DNA of 64,000 bases. It comes from Eutreptiella sp. 'Long Island Sound 2002'. Taxonomy: Eukaryota > Euglenozoa > Euglenophyceae > Eutreptiales > Eutreptiaceae. The stretch is taken from positions 47,670,429 through 47,734,428 of the forward strand of contig OZ038393.1 of assembly GCA_964036045.1 (NCBI GenBank), read 5' to 3'. Within the stretch, counting starts at the first letter, position 1. Every line of letters begins with the position of its first letter. The translations under genes and the position numbers were made by a program. Shown piece by piece: positions 36,356-48,419 of the stretch. Below the pieces are notes generated by a model that saw nothing but the letters and a program-made list of their open reading frames with translations, made no database searches and was not told where the DNA came from.

Positions 36356-36936
36356 GCTTGGGGATGCTTGCCCTGCTCTTTGGAGTTGGACCGTGCCAAA
36401 GAGTGAGTCCTTCTCCTCTCACCATCAACCAACAGCTCCCCCTGGTAGGCGGTGTGGGCGGCTACAACCACCATGCAATTGGCGGGGAGGTAGAGTGGAG
36501 GTGTTGTTGTATGTTTACCCCTTAGGCCACCACGCCCCTGCCAACCTGAAAGATCCTGAAATTTCATGAAGCTGAATGTGAAAGACAGCACGTGGTGCGC
36601 TCGAGGTGCGTGTGTTTCCCCCATAGGTTGCGCGCACAGTATGCTGCATAGGAGCAAGTGGAGGTCCATCCCCACGTGCTCATCAGGCATGGTGGCCAGC
36701 TATTCTTGTGGGAGGAGGAATGCGGCTGGCACAGGATTGCATAGACCCTCATGCATCAAGCCTGGCCAACCCCAAAGGCCCAGGGAAGCATGCCGTTCAA
36801 CCAACACTCCACAGACCCCCCACAAAACAATATTGGTCAGCATTTGCCGTGTTGTGCTCCACTGGGTGCACACCATTTTCTGTAGTGGGCTGTGACAGAG
36901 AATGCCCTGTGCCAATCCCCCTCCTGCTTTTCTCAG

Positions 36937-36998
36937 GTATTGCAGAAGCTCAAAAATTGGCAAAGCATCATGGCAATCTGGCCAAGGCAAGTTTGGAG
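36937..36998 (+). CDS. Candidate internal exon 2 of an unrecognised gene (partial)
   Basis: A strong acceptor-like sequence (CCCCCTCCTGCTTTTCTCAG, ending 36,936) precedes this 62-bp segment, and GAG|GTATTT follows it. The open frame reads IAEAQKLAKHHGNLAKASLE, an alanine- and lysine-rich stretch of probable helix, in the phase required by the candidate exon at 36,128-36,196. The implied intron is 740 bp. Agreement of frame, phase and both splice signals is better than random, but this is only about 43 codons in total. No conserved domain can be named. The next exon is unclear; one option is an acceptor (CCCCACACAG) ending at 37,080, followed by DSMSQASRDD. Confidence 0.25.
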
Positions 36999-38164
36999 GT
37001 ATTTTGTGGCTGTGTTTCTTTCTGCACTAGAACACCCAGTTCCTGCAAAGCTGAAGAGTTCTTTAGGGACCCCACACAGGATTCAATGTCGCAGGCCTCT
37101 CGTGATGATAGGTGTGGTGTGGGCGCAATGGATGCTCTGGGGTGTTTTTGAATGTTAAGAACAGGGCAAAAGGAGCGGGGGTACACACACAGAGAACCAC
37201 CAAACATTAGAGATGCAGAAAAGACCAATGAAAAATGTTTCTTCAACAGTGTAGATGCTTTTGATGCTTGGGCCAGGCAGCATACTGGATGCCTTTTCAC
37301 TGCGGGCTGAAGCATTCCAGTGGCACAGCCGGACAATCTTTTATTTTTGCTTTTTGCCGTAAGGTAGATCAACAGGCAACCGTTGCAACAGGCAACCGTT
37401 GTGCTCCTGTCCATGTCCGTATTGTCCACTTTTTGTATTTTTTTTGTCAAGCGGTGCACTCTAATAATGTTGCCTCGGATATGATGGACCACTAGTTGGA
37501 AGTCTCCTGGGTTCAGCCACCACCCTTTTAGCAGTTTAGGGCACCCCTTGAGCAGTTTACGGCCAGCGGGTTGGATTCCTTGTCTCATGTTGGTAGGTTT
37601 TTGGGTTGGCAGTTGGGCGTCGAGTACACCAAGTGCTGTGCCTCATGCCGAAAACTGGGTGCCTCCTCTGTATTTCTTGCCCCCACCCCTCCACCCTCCC
37701 ACAAGCTCCTCACCCAGGGTTACAGCACCACGCCGACCGGGACTACACCCCTACGGCGCCTACAGCACGCCCTGTGGTGCGCGTTGGGAATAATTCCGAC
37801 AGCAAACAAGACAGGCAATTCTATGTTATTGTATTCCCTACTTTTTCACGTCTTTTGGGGGCTCTTTTTTCTTTTTTTGATCACCCCCCCCCCGTTTACC
37901 TGTGTGTGTTAGGTAGGTGAGGAGCGTCAGGTTTCAACCACATGGTCCCTGGGGTCATTTCCAGAAGAACATCTTCCGGACGAAAGCATGCACAGTGGAT
38001 TGTGACTCATCCACATGCTTGTCCACCTCCTCGTCAAGTTTATCATAGCTCACCCGGAAGAATACCTCGTGCAGCAATGGTGCGATTGAGTCAGAGATGA
38101 ATTACTCCCCGGATGACGAATAAATTGGGAGTGGCCATTGAAGGCACCCAACCGACACATACGT
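36999..38164. other. Single-copy DNA, no gene recognised
   Basis: Overlapping ORFs of 60-206 codons occur on both strands, but none has motifs that I recognise. A C10 run lies at 37,884-37,893 after T-rich sequence. The 206-codon minus-strand ORF ending at 36,968 overlaps the candidate plus-strand exon and shows no domain, so I do not annotate it. Confidence 0.5.
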
Positions 38165-38247
38165 GGGATTGGGCACCCCATGTGGTGTCACTTGAAACAC
38201 GAAACGATACGAAACGCTCATGGTGCTTGAATGGGCACCCCATTCGG
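38165..38247. repeat. Second copy of the GGGATTGGGCACCCC / ACGAAACG sequence pair
   Basis: GGGATTGGGCACCCC at 38,165-38,179 repeats the motif at 36,278-36,292. Both are followed within 31-41 bp by ACGAAACG (here twice, at 38,199 and 38,209). A near copy, AATGGGCACCCC, follows at 38,230. The two sites are diverged outside these words. They may be two old copies of a short dispersed element. Confidence 0.4.
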
Positions 38248-39799
38248 CGAGGGGGAGTCGTTGCAAGTAACCTCTCTTTGGGGTATGGGGCAAAAGCAAC
38301 AATGGGGCTCTGCTGCTTCTCACTGAGGGAGTATCGCCCCTCCTCCGCAATCAGAGTAGAAGTGTGCGATTCACTACCACGCTTTGCACATTGAGCCGGG
38401 GCCGTAGCCTCTCCATTGTAGAGAGGAATAGTGTCAACAGATTAATGTGCACCCCCCCCCCCCTCCCCAACCCCAACCGCCTCCCATTCAGTGGGTCTTG
38501 TGTATGCAGGTACCCCAAATGGTCATGGAATGGTGTTTTTTCTTTCTTGTTGCAAGTTTCACTATTTATGCATTTTAAGAGGATTATTCCTGCTATGCGG
38601 CGCTTGCGGCGCGCGGGAGTAGCCATTAGTAGGCTCGTGGACCAATGTGGAAGGCAACATCTTTGCAAGGGCACTCGCGGATGGTTAGGGCGGGGTTTTC
38701 TGCAGTTGCCAATACTAGCAACCTCTTACAAAGGCTGGGAGGCAAGATTGTATGTTTTGTGTTTTGGATTTTTTTTCCGGGGGGCGGGGAGTCAGCTGCA
38801 TGGCTTTTGTCACCGAATCACATTGAACAAATGTTACATCAAGCGCAGGCACAGGTGCCATGTACCCCCCCCCCCCCTCTTTTGGAGTCATCCGCACAGG
38901 AAACCCCAAAGCATGACAAGAACCCTAGCCCTTTGTAAAACGATCAATTTGGGAGAAAAAAGTATGTTCGAATGAATGTTTAATTTTCACCCACCCATTC
39001 CCCCAAAACTGGGTACCATTTTGGGCGGCAGGGTTTCAATGGTTTGGCCTACAGCCGACACTGTGCGTTGATTTAGACCCCCGGGTTGTTGACCCCTTTT
39101 TCTTGTGCATGGACCCCATAGCCCATGGTTGGACTCTCGGGTCCGAATTTCGTTGGCCCGCCCCCCCCCACTATGGTACCAATAGAAAGTACAGGACACA
39201 CCTCACCTGCGTGAAACTATAGGTTCCAACATGGAGAACCCACTGTCCGTGGGCGCTCGTGACTGCGCGCCCTTTGAGGGGCTGCATCATATGCTTAGCG
39301 CCGGAACACCAATTAATAAATTTGCCAACAAAGTAGTGTGCAGCGTGCCCAAGGCACATATATGTATCCCCACTGTCACCAAATGATCTCTCAACCCTGG
39401 CCCAAGCGTTCTCAGGGTTCATTATTGGTCACCCAGACTTTGTGGTGGGGCTCCATAAGGGAGGCCAATTACGAGTACCCAGAGATGGAGGCAAGCACTC
39501 GCGCCATTGGTTGGGGGGGTCCATACAGAAATGCAGAACACAAAAGGGGAGACGACTCAAAGTCCATACACATCCCATATATCGAGGACGGGGAACAAGT
39601 GCACCCACATGTCGCGCAATTGCACAGCACGGAATCGTTTTTTCCTAGGAGTTTTTAGATGCAGTGCCTGGCATCATGTTTGCGAACTCCTCAGGCCAAT
39701 CAGGCATACTGCTGGGAACATCGCGGCTGAGTGGTCCGGCCGATCTCCCTTCAGCCTAGGCGTCACGGCAGTGTGCCTGCTGAAACTGCCCGGGAAAAC
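38248..39799. other. Single-copy DNA with poly-C tracts, no gene recognised
   Basis: Pure C runs occur at 38,452-38,463 (12), 38,865-38,877 (13) and 39,161-39,169 (9). A pyrimidine-rich acceptor-like sequence (TTTTTTCTTTCTTGTTGCAAG) ends near 38,556, followed by a frame reading MRRLRRAGVAISRLVDQ. The frame continues into composition-biased sequence and I do not recognise a protein. No RNA gene is seen. Confidence 0.45.
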
Positions 39800-39887
39800 G
39801 CTTCCGATGTTCGGAAGCAGCGCTCTCGATGATTGCCTCCTTTTTGGGAAGCAGTGCCTCGGAAGATCGCTTCCGATGTTCGGAAGC
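39800..39887. repeat. Two direct copies of a perfect 8-bp-stem hairpin, 69 bp apart
   Basis: GCTTCCGATGTTCGGAAGC occurs at 39,800-39,818 and again, identical, at 39,869-39,887. Each copy is an inverted repeat (GCTTCCGA / TCGGAAGC) with a 3-nt TGT loop. Between them are partial echoes (GGGAAGCAG, CTCGGAAG). An identical 19-mer palindrome twice in 88 bp is unlikely by chance and could be a binding site pair or the ends of a small vanished element. It does not match the heat-shock element spacing (TTC-NN-GAA). Confidence 0.75.
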
Positions 39888-39981
39888 ACTGTCATTTTGG
39901 AGTGTATTCTGCGGCCACTATGGGCACTGCCAACCATTAGGGTCCTTTGCCACCCGCAGACCCAATCGCTGCTAGTGCACT

Positions 39982-40588
39982 TTGGGAGTGAAGTGGATGC
40001 GCATGATGTCTACTGCATTTGTGGACGCTGCGGGTCTTAACGCAGTGGTAGGCGTGAGTGGGTGGCATTCCAGTCAGAAGTACTACAAGGGTGGCCCACG
40101 TTTTGCTACGTTTCAGTCGGCTCCTTTGTTGCCAGCCGTCAGCGTAGGGCACAGGCCAAGGCATAGAGAAGGGCAAAGAGAAAGGGTAGGGTGTGTACTG
40201 TACAGGATGCCCAACAGGTGTTGGTTGTTCCTGATCCGTCGCAGGTGGACTCGTCCGCAGAGTATGTGCCACCTAGGCACGTGCCTGAGGGAGATGGTAG
40301 TGCGCAGCGCATTTTGCCAATGCGGTCAGGGAAGTTGCATCGGCGCATTGTAGTTGATGTGGAGGATTCGTCCAAGCCCGCAGGGAATCCCTAGTGAGAC
40401 GTAGGGGACTCATCGAGTGGCAGTGACAGTGGGAGTGACAGTGGGAGTGGGAGTGGGAGTGATGCCTCGGATGATGACGCAACCAACACTGCTGTCACAG
40501 TCAGCAGTTCTAACCCTGACACATGTCACCGTATTGCTCGTCCTAGACAATTTTCAGACCATGCTTTCTTGCCTCCGCAGGTTTGAAA
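39982..40588 (+). pseudogene. Coding-like but interrupted region, unknown protein
   Basis: Protein-like sequence can be followed through this stretch only by crossing interruptions. One frame reads FVDAAGLNAVVGVSGWHSSQ and continues to about 40,175. A second frame then carries VVPDPSQVDSSAEYVPPRHV and continues to 40,391. That frame is broken by TAG TGA at 40,392-40,397, and then resumes as an acidic Ser/Gly/Asp tract (SGSDSGSDSGSGSGSD) from GGGAGT repeats at 40,421-40,462, ending in a stop at about 40,588. A second in-frame stop lies near 40,163. The change of frame and multiple stops fit a decayed gene or unmarked introns. A pyrimidine-rich acceptor-like CTTTCTTGCCTCCGCAG precedes the last stop. 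I cannot name a family. Confidence 0.3.
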
Positions 40589-40695
40589 ATCACCTGTGTA
40601 CCCCATGTGCATTTGCACACGTTAAAAACCTGTGATTATGCATGCTCGTTGCCGGGTACGTGCACCTGTAAGTTTCTGGACATTCCCTGCCATAA

Positions 40696-40931
40696 TGCCT
40701 GTAAAATTACCCACAGCTCGTGTAGGCTTTGCCTTCAGGATGACCCGTGAAATGTGCCTGTAAAATTACCCGCAGTTCGTGTACGCTTTGCCTTCAGGAT
40801 GACCCGTCAATTGTGCCTGTAAAATTACCCGCGGTTCGTGTAGGCTTTGCCTTCAGGATGACCCGTCAAATCTGCCTGTAAAATTACCCGCAGTTCGTGT
40901 AGGCTTTGCCTTCACGATGATCCGTGAAATT
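40696..40931. repeat. 59-bp tandem repeat, four copies
   Basis: TGCCTGTAAAATTACCC recurs at 40,696, 40,755, 40,814 and 40,873, exactly 59 bp apart. Each copy continues through a CAG(C/T)TCGTGTAGGCTTTGCC-type middle to GATGACCCGT. The copies differ at a handful of positions. A period of 59 bp does not preserve a reading frame, so the repeat is non-coding. Confidence 0.9.
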
Positions 40932-41271
40932 TGGCAAAAAGTTGTGACCCGGCTGATGCCACTGCCACCTAGATCAGTGCCCGCGAAATAGGTAAACTGG
41001 TACTGGGAGGACAGCATGGCCATAAGAAATGAAGGTACTTTGTTCCGACCGGCATGCCCCGTTTTTAGAAAGCAATTGCGGCACCACTCATGCTCGTGCA
41101 CGGGGGTTTCTATCTCCTGCTTGGGTCCAAATTGAAAACATAGTGAAAACATGATACCCCCGCCCTTCCACCCCAACTCCCAAAGGTGGTGACGCACAAT
41201 GTGCTGCCACTTCTTGCATGGCAGGCTTGTTTTGTTTTCTTGGCAAGCCGACGTACCCACCCCCACCCTTT
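40932..41271. other. Single-copy spacer before the 63-bp array
   Basis: This spacer of about 340 bp has mixed composition. I see no gene, hairpin or repeat of note in it. It ends in a C-rich segment (CCCACCCCCACCC, near 41,258-41,270) directly against the first monomer of minisatellite B. Confidence 0.5.
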
Positions 41272-42959
41272 GTGCGGACCATGAGGCCACTCGTCAAAAC
41301 AAGGTTTGGGCTGTAGTGGACCATTGTATCCCGTGTGCGGACCATCAGGCCACTCGTCAAAATAAGGTTTGGGTTGTAGTGAACCGTTGCATCCCGTGTG
41401 CGGACCATCAGGCCACTCGCCAAAACAAGGTTTGGGTTGTAGAGAACCATTGCATCCAACATGCGGACCATCAGGCCACTCGTCAAAACAAGGTTTGGGC
41501 TGTAGTGAACCGTTGCATCCTATGTGCGGACCATCAGGCCACTCGTCAAAACCAGGTTTGGGGGGTAGAGAACCATAGCATCCAGTGTGCGGACCATCAA
41601 GCCACTCGTCAAAACAAGGTTTGGGGTGTACAGAACCATTCTATCCCGTGTGCAGACCATCAAGCCACTCTTCAAAACAAGGTTTGGGGTGTAGAGAACC
41701 ATTGTATCCCGTGTGCGGACCATCAGGCCACTCGTCAAAACAAGGTTTGGGGTGTAGAGAACCATTGCATCCAGTGTGTGGACCATCAGGCCACTCGTCA
41801 CAACAAGGTATGGGGTGTAGAGAACCATGGCATCCCGTGTGCGGACCATCAGGCCACTCGTCAAAACAAGGTTTGGGGTGTAGAGAACCATTGTATGCAG
41901 CGGGCGGACCGTCAGGCCACCCGTCAAAACAAGGTTTGGGGTGTAGAGAACCATTGCAACCCGTGTGCGGACAATCAGGCCACTCGTGACAACAAGGTTT
42001 GGGGTGTACAGAACTATTGTATCCAGTGTGCGGACCATCAGGCCACTCGTCAAAACAAGGTTTGGGGTGTGGAGAACCATTGTATCCGGTGTGCGGACCA
42101 TCAGGCCACTCATCAAAACAAGGTTTGAGGTGTAGAGAACCATTGCATCCAACATGCGGACCATCAGGCCACTCGTCAAAACAAGGTTTGGGGTGTAGAG
42201 AACGATTGCATCCAGTGTGCGGACCATCAGGCCACTCATCAAAACAAGGTTTGTGGTGTAAAGAACCATTGCACCCCGTGTGCGGACCATCAGGCTTCTC
42301 ATCAAAACAAGGTTTGGGGTGTAGAGAACCATTGCATCTAGTGTGCGGACCATGAGGCCACTCGTCAAAACAAGGTGTGGGGTGTAGAGAACCGTTGCAT
42401 CGAGCATGACGGCCATCACGGCACTCGTCACAACAAAGTTTGGGGTGTAGAGAACCATTGCATCCAGTGTGCGGACCATCGGGCCACTCGTCAAAACAAG
42501 GTTTGGGGTGTAGAGAACCATTGCATCCAGTGTGCGGACCATCAGGCCACTCGTCAAAACAAGGTTTGGGGTGTAGAGAACGATTGCATCCAGTGTGCGG
42601 ACCATCAGGCCACTCGCCAAAACAAGGTTTGGGGTGTAGAGAACCATTGCATCCCGTGTGCGGACCATCAGGCCACTCGTCACAACAAGGTTTGGGGTGT
42701 AGAGAACGATTGCATCCAGTGTGCGGACCATCAGGCCACTCGTCACAACAAGGTTTGAGGTGTAGAGAACCATAGCATCCAGTGTGCGGACCATCAGTCC
42801 ACTCGTCAAAACAAGGTTTGGGGTGTAGAGAACCATTGTATCCCGTGTGCGGACCATCAGGGCACTCGTCAAAACAAGGTTTGAGGTGTAGAGAACCATT
42901 GTATCCCGTGTGCGGACCATCAGGCCACTCATCAAAACAAGGTTTGGGGTGTAGAGAAC

Positions 42960-45340
42960 CATTGCATCCAGCATGACGACCATCAGGGCACTCGTCAAAA
43001 CAAGGTTTGGGGTGTAGAGAACCATTGCATCCCGTTTGCGGACCAACAGGCCACTCGTCAAAACAAGGTTTGGGGTGTAGAGAACCATTGCATCCAGCAT
43101 GACGACCATCAACCCACTCGTCACAACAAGGTTTGAGGTGTAGAGAACCATTGCATATAGTGTGCGGACCATCAGGCCACTCGTCAAAACAAGGTTTGGG
43201 GTGTAGAGAACCGTTGCATCCAGTGTGCGGACCATCAGGCCACTCATCAAAACAAGGTTTGGGGTGTAGAGAACCATTGCATCCCCGGTGCGGACCATGA
43301 GGCCACTCATCAAAACAAGGTTTGGGGTGTAGAGAACCATTGCATCCAACATGCGGACCATCAGGCCACTTGTCACAACAAGGTTTGGGGTGTAGAGAAC
43401 CATTGCATCAAGTGTGCGGACCATCAGGCCACTCGTCAAAACCAGGTTTGGGGTGTAGAGAACCATTGCATCCAGTGTGAGGACCATCAGGCCACTCGTC
43501 ACAACAAGGTTTGGGGTGTAGAGAATGATTGCATCCAGTGTGCGGACCATCAGGCCAATCGTCAAAACAAGGTTTGGGGTGTAGTGAACCATTGCATCCA
43601 GTGTGCGGACCATCACGCCACTCGTCACAACAAGGTTTGGGGTGTAGAGAACCATTGCATCCCGTGTGCGGACCATCAGGCCACTCGTCAAAACAAGGTT
43701 TGGGGTGTAGGGAACCATTGCATATAGGGTGCGGACCATCAGGCCACTCGTCAAAACAAGGTTTGGGGTGTAGAGAACCATTGCATCCCGTTTGCGGACC
43801 ATCAGGCCACTTGTCAAAACAAGGTTTGGGGTGTAGAGAACCATTGCATATAGTGTGCGGACCATCAGGCCACTCGTCAAAACAAGGTTTGGGGTGTAGA
43901 GGAGAACCATTGCATCCAACATGACGACCATCAGGGCACTCGTCACAACAAGGTTTGGGGTGTAGAGAACCATTGTATCCCTTTTGCGGACCATCAGGCC
44001 ACTCGTCAAAACAAGGTTTGGGGTGTAGAGCACCATGGCATCCAGTGTGCGGACCATCAGGCCACTCATCACAACAAGGTTTGGGGTGTAGAGAACCATT
44101 GCATCCAGCATGACGACCATCAGGGCACTCGTCAAAACAAGGTTTGGGGTGTAGAGAACCATTGCATCCCGTTTGCGGACCATCAGGCCACTCGTCAAAA
44201 CAAGGTTTGGGGTGTAGAGAACCATTGCATCCAGCATGACGACCATCAACCCACTCGTCACAACAAGGTTTGAGGTGTAGAGAACCATTGCATATAGTGT
44301 GCGGACCATCAGGCCACTCGTCAAAACAAGGTTTGGGGTGTAGAGAACCATTGCATCCAGTGTGCGGACCATCAGGCCACTCATCAAAACAAGGTTTGGG
44401 GTGTAGAGAACCATTGCATCCCCGGTGCGGACCATGAGGCCACTCATCAAAACAAGGTTTGGGGTGTAGAGAACCATTGCATCCAACATGCGGACCATCA
44501 GGCCACTTGTCACCACAAGGTTTGGGGTGTAGAGAACCATTGCATCAAGTGTGCGGACCATCAGGCCACTCGTCAAAACCAGGTTTGGGGTGTAGAGAAC
44601 CATTGCATCCAGTGTGAGGACCATCAGGCCACTCGTCAAAACAAGGTTTGGGGTGTGTTTGGGGTGTAGAGAACTATTGCATCCAGTGTTCGGACCATCA
44701 GGCCACTCGTCACAACAAGGTTTGGGGTGTAGAGAATGATTGCATCCAGTGTGCGGACCATCAGGCCAATCGTCAAAACAAGGTTTGGGGTGTAGTGAAC
44801 CATTGCATCCAGTGTGCGGACCATCACGCCACTCGTCACAACAAGGTTTGGGGTGTAGAGAACCATTGCATCCCGTGTGCGGACCATCAGGCCACTCGTC
44901 AAAACAAGGTTTGGGGTGTAGGGAACCATTGCATATAGGGTGCGGACCATCAGGCCACTCGTCAAAACAAGGTTTGGGGTGTAGAGAACCATTGCATCCC
45001 GTTTGCCGATCATCAGGCCACTCGTCAAAACAAGGTTCGGGGTGTAGAGAACCATTGCATCCAACATGCGGACCATCAGGCCACTCGTCACAACGAGGTT
45101 TGGGGTGTACAGAACCATAGCATCCCCTGTGCGGACCATCAGGCCACTCGTCAAAACAAGGTTTGGGGTGTAGAGAACCATTGCATATAGTGTGCGGACC
45201 ATCAGGCCATTCGTCAAAACAAGGTTTGGGGTGTAGAGGAGAACCATTGCATCCAACATGACGACCATCAGGGCACTCGTCACAACAAGGTTTGGGGTGT
45301 AGAGAACAATTGTATCCCGTTTGCGGACCATCAGGCCACT
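42960..45340. repeat. Higher-order repeat in array B: ~1.14-1.21-kb block duplicated
   Basis: The rare monomer order around CATCCAGCATGACGACC with ATCAACCCACTCG occurs at 43,091 and 44,228 (offset 1,137 bp = 18 monomers + 3 bp). Downstream the same order of rare variants recurs at 43,529 and 44,740 (offset 1,211 bp). The change in offset equals one extra monomer plus the 11-bp interruption at 44,654. The 3-bp insertion GAGGAGAACC is present near 43,900, 45,238 and again near 47,333. Confidence 0.8.
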
Positions 45341-48300
45341 TGTCAAAACAAGGTTTGGGGTGTAGAGCACCATTGCATCCAGTGTGCGGACCATCAGGCC
45401 ACTCATCACAACAAGGTTTGGGGTGTAGAGAACCACTGCATCCAGTGTGCGGATCATCAGGCCACTCGTCACAACAAGGTTTGGGGTGTAGAGAACGATT
45501 GCATCCAGTGTGCGGACCATCAGGCCACTCGTCAAAACAAGGTTTGAGGTGTAGAGAACCATTGTATCCCGTGTGCGGACCATTAGGCCACTCATCAAAA
45601 CAAGGTTTGGGGTGTAGAGAACCATTGCATCCCGGCTGCGGACCATCAGGTCACTCGTCAAAACAAGGTTTGGGGTGTAGAGAACCATTGCATCCAGTGT
45701 GCGGACCATCAGGCCACTCGTCACAAGGGAGTTTGGGGTGTACAGAAACATTGCATCCAGTGTGCGGACCATCAGGCCACTCGTCACAACAAGGTTTGGG
45801 GTGTAGAGAACCACTGCATCCAGTGTGCGGAGCATGAGGCCACTCCTCAAAACAAGGTTTGGGGTGTAGAGAACGATTGCATCCAGTGTGCGGACCATCA
45901 GGCCACTCGTCAAAACAAGGTTTGAGGTGTGGAGAACCATTGCATCCCGTGTGCGGACCATCAGGCCACTCGTCACAACAAAGTTTGGGGTGTACAGAAA
46001 CATTGCATCCAGTGTGCGGACCATCAGGCCACTCGTCAACACAAGGTTTGAGGTGTAGAGAACCATTGCATATAGTGTGCGGACCATCAGGCCACTCGTC
46101 AAAACAAGGTTTGGGGTGTAGAGAACCATTGCATCCCGTGTGCGGACCATCAGGCCACTCGTCACAAGGAAGTTTGGGGTGTACAGAAACATTGCATCCA
46201 GTGTGCAGACCATCAGGCCACTCGTCACAACAAGGTTTGGGGTGTAGAGAACCACTGCATCCAGTGTGCGGACTATCAGGCCACTGGTCAAAACAAGGTT
46301 TGAGGTGTAGAGAACCATTGCATCCCCTGTGCGGACCATCAGGCCACTCGTCACAACAAAGTTTGGGGTGTAGAGAACCATTGCATCCAGTGTGCGGACG
46401 ATCAGGCCACTCGTCAAAACAAGGTTTGGGGTGTAGAGAACCACTGCATCCAGTGTGCGGACCATCAGGCCACTCGTCAAAACAAGGTTTGGGGTGTAGA
46501 GAACCATTGCATCCCGTGTGCGGACCATCAGGCCACTCGCCAAAACAAGGTTTGGGGTGTAGAGAACCATTGCATCCAGTGTGCGGACCATCAGGCCACT
46601 CGTCACAACAAGGTTTGGGGTGTAGAGAACCACTGCATCCAGTGTGCGGACCATCAAGCCACTCGTCAAAACAAGGTTTGGGATGTAGAGAACCGTTGCA
46701 TTCAGCATGACGACCACCAGGCCACTCGTCACAACAAGGTTTGGGGTGTAGAGAACCATTGCATCCCGTGTGCGGACCATCAGGCCACTCGTCAAAACAA
46801 GGTTTGGGGTGTAGAGAACCATTGCATCCAGTGTGCGGACCATCAGGCCACTCGTCAAAACAAGGTCTGGGGTGTGTTTGGGGTGTAGAGAACCACTGCA
46901 TCCAGTGTGCGGACCATCACGCCACTCGTCACAACAAGGTTTGGGGTGTAAAGAACCACTGCATCCAGTGTGCGGACCATCAGGCCACTCGTCAAAACAA
47001 GGTTTGAGGTGCAGAGAACCATTGTATCCCGTGTGCGGACCATCACGCCACTCATCAAAACAAGGTTTGGGGTGTAGAGAACCATTGCATCCCGTGTGCA
47101 GACCATCAGTCCACTCGTCAAAACAAGGTTCGGGATGTAGAGAACCATTGCATCCAACATGCGGACCATCAGGCCACTCGTCACAACGAGGTTTGGGCTA
47201 TACAGAAACCATAGCATCCCGTGTGCGCACCATCGGGCCACTCGTCAAAACAAGGTTTGGGGTGTAGAGAACCATTGCATATAGTGTGCGGACCATCAGG
47301 CCACTCGTCAAAACAAGGTTTGGGGTGTAGAGGAGAACCATTGTATCCAACATGACGACCATCAGGGCACTCGTCACAACAAGGTTTGGGGTGTAGAGAA
47401 CCATTGTATCCCGTTTGCGGACCATCAGGCCACTTGTCAGAACAAGGTTTGAGGTGTAGAGAACCATTGCATATAGTGTGCGGACCATCAGGCCACTCGT
47501 CAAAACAAGGTTTGGGGTGTAGAGAACCATTGCATCCAGTGTGCGGACCATCAGGCCACTCGTCACAACAAGGTTTGGGGTGTAGAGAACCACTGCATCC
47601 CCTGTGCGGACCATCAGGTCACTCGTCACAACAAGATTTGGGGTGTAGAGAACGATTGCATCCAGTGTGCGGATCATCAGGCCACTCGTCAAAACAAGGT
47701 TTGGGGTGTAGAGAACCATTGCATCCAACATGCGGACCATCAGGCCACTCGTCACAACGAAGTTTGGGGTGTACAGAAATATTGCATCCAGTGTGCGGAC
47801 CATCAGGCCACTCGTCAAAACAAGGTTTGGGGTGTAGAACCATTGCATCCCGTGTGCGGACCATCAGGCCACTCGTCAAAACAAGGTTTGGGGTGTACAG
47901 AGCCGTTGCATCCAGCATGACGACCACCAGGCCACTCGTCACAACAAGGTTTGGGGTGTAGAGAACCATTGCATCCCGTGTGCGGACCATCAGGCCACTC
48001 GTCAAAACAAGGTTTGGGGTGTGTTTGGGGTGTAGAGAACCACTGCATCCAGTGTGCGGACCATCACGCCACTCGTCACAACAAGGTTTGGGGTGTAGGG
48101 AACGATTGCATCCAGTTTGCGGACCATCAGGCCACTCGTCAAAACAAGGTTTGGGGTGTAGAGAACCATTGTATCCCGTGTGCGGACCATCAGGCCACTC
48201 ATCAAAACAAGGTTTGGGGTGTAGAGAACCACTGCATCCAGTGTGCGGACCATCACGCCACTCGTCACAAGAAGGTTTGGGGTGTAGGGAACAATTGCAT

Positions 48301-48419
48301 CCAGTGTGCGGACCATCAGGCCACTCGTCAAAACAAGGTTTGAGGTGTAGAGAACCATTGTATCCCGTGTGCAGACCATCAGTCCACTCGTCAAAACAAG
48401 GTTCGGGATGTAGAGAACC

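Noticed and set aside
39800-39887. Heat-shock element in the repeated GCTTCCGATGTTCGGAAGC
   Set aside because: TTC and GAA are separated by one base instead of two, and there are no three alternating units at the required spacing.
41520-44639. 1,039-codon minus-strand ORF (21-residue period TSGLMVRTLDAMVLYTPNLV)
   Set aside because: A 63-bp array leaves this frame open without selection. Common monomer variants are nonsynonymous and the frame is displaced at each 11-bp interruption. No signal peptide, domain or unique N- or C-terminus is visible.
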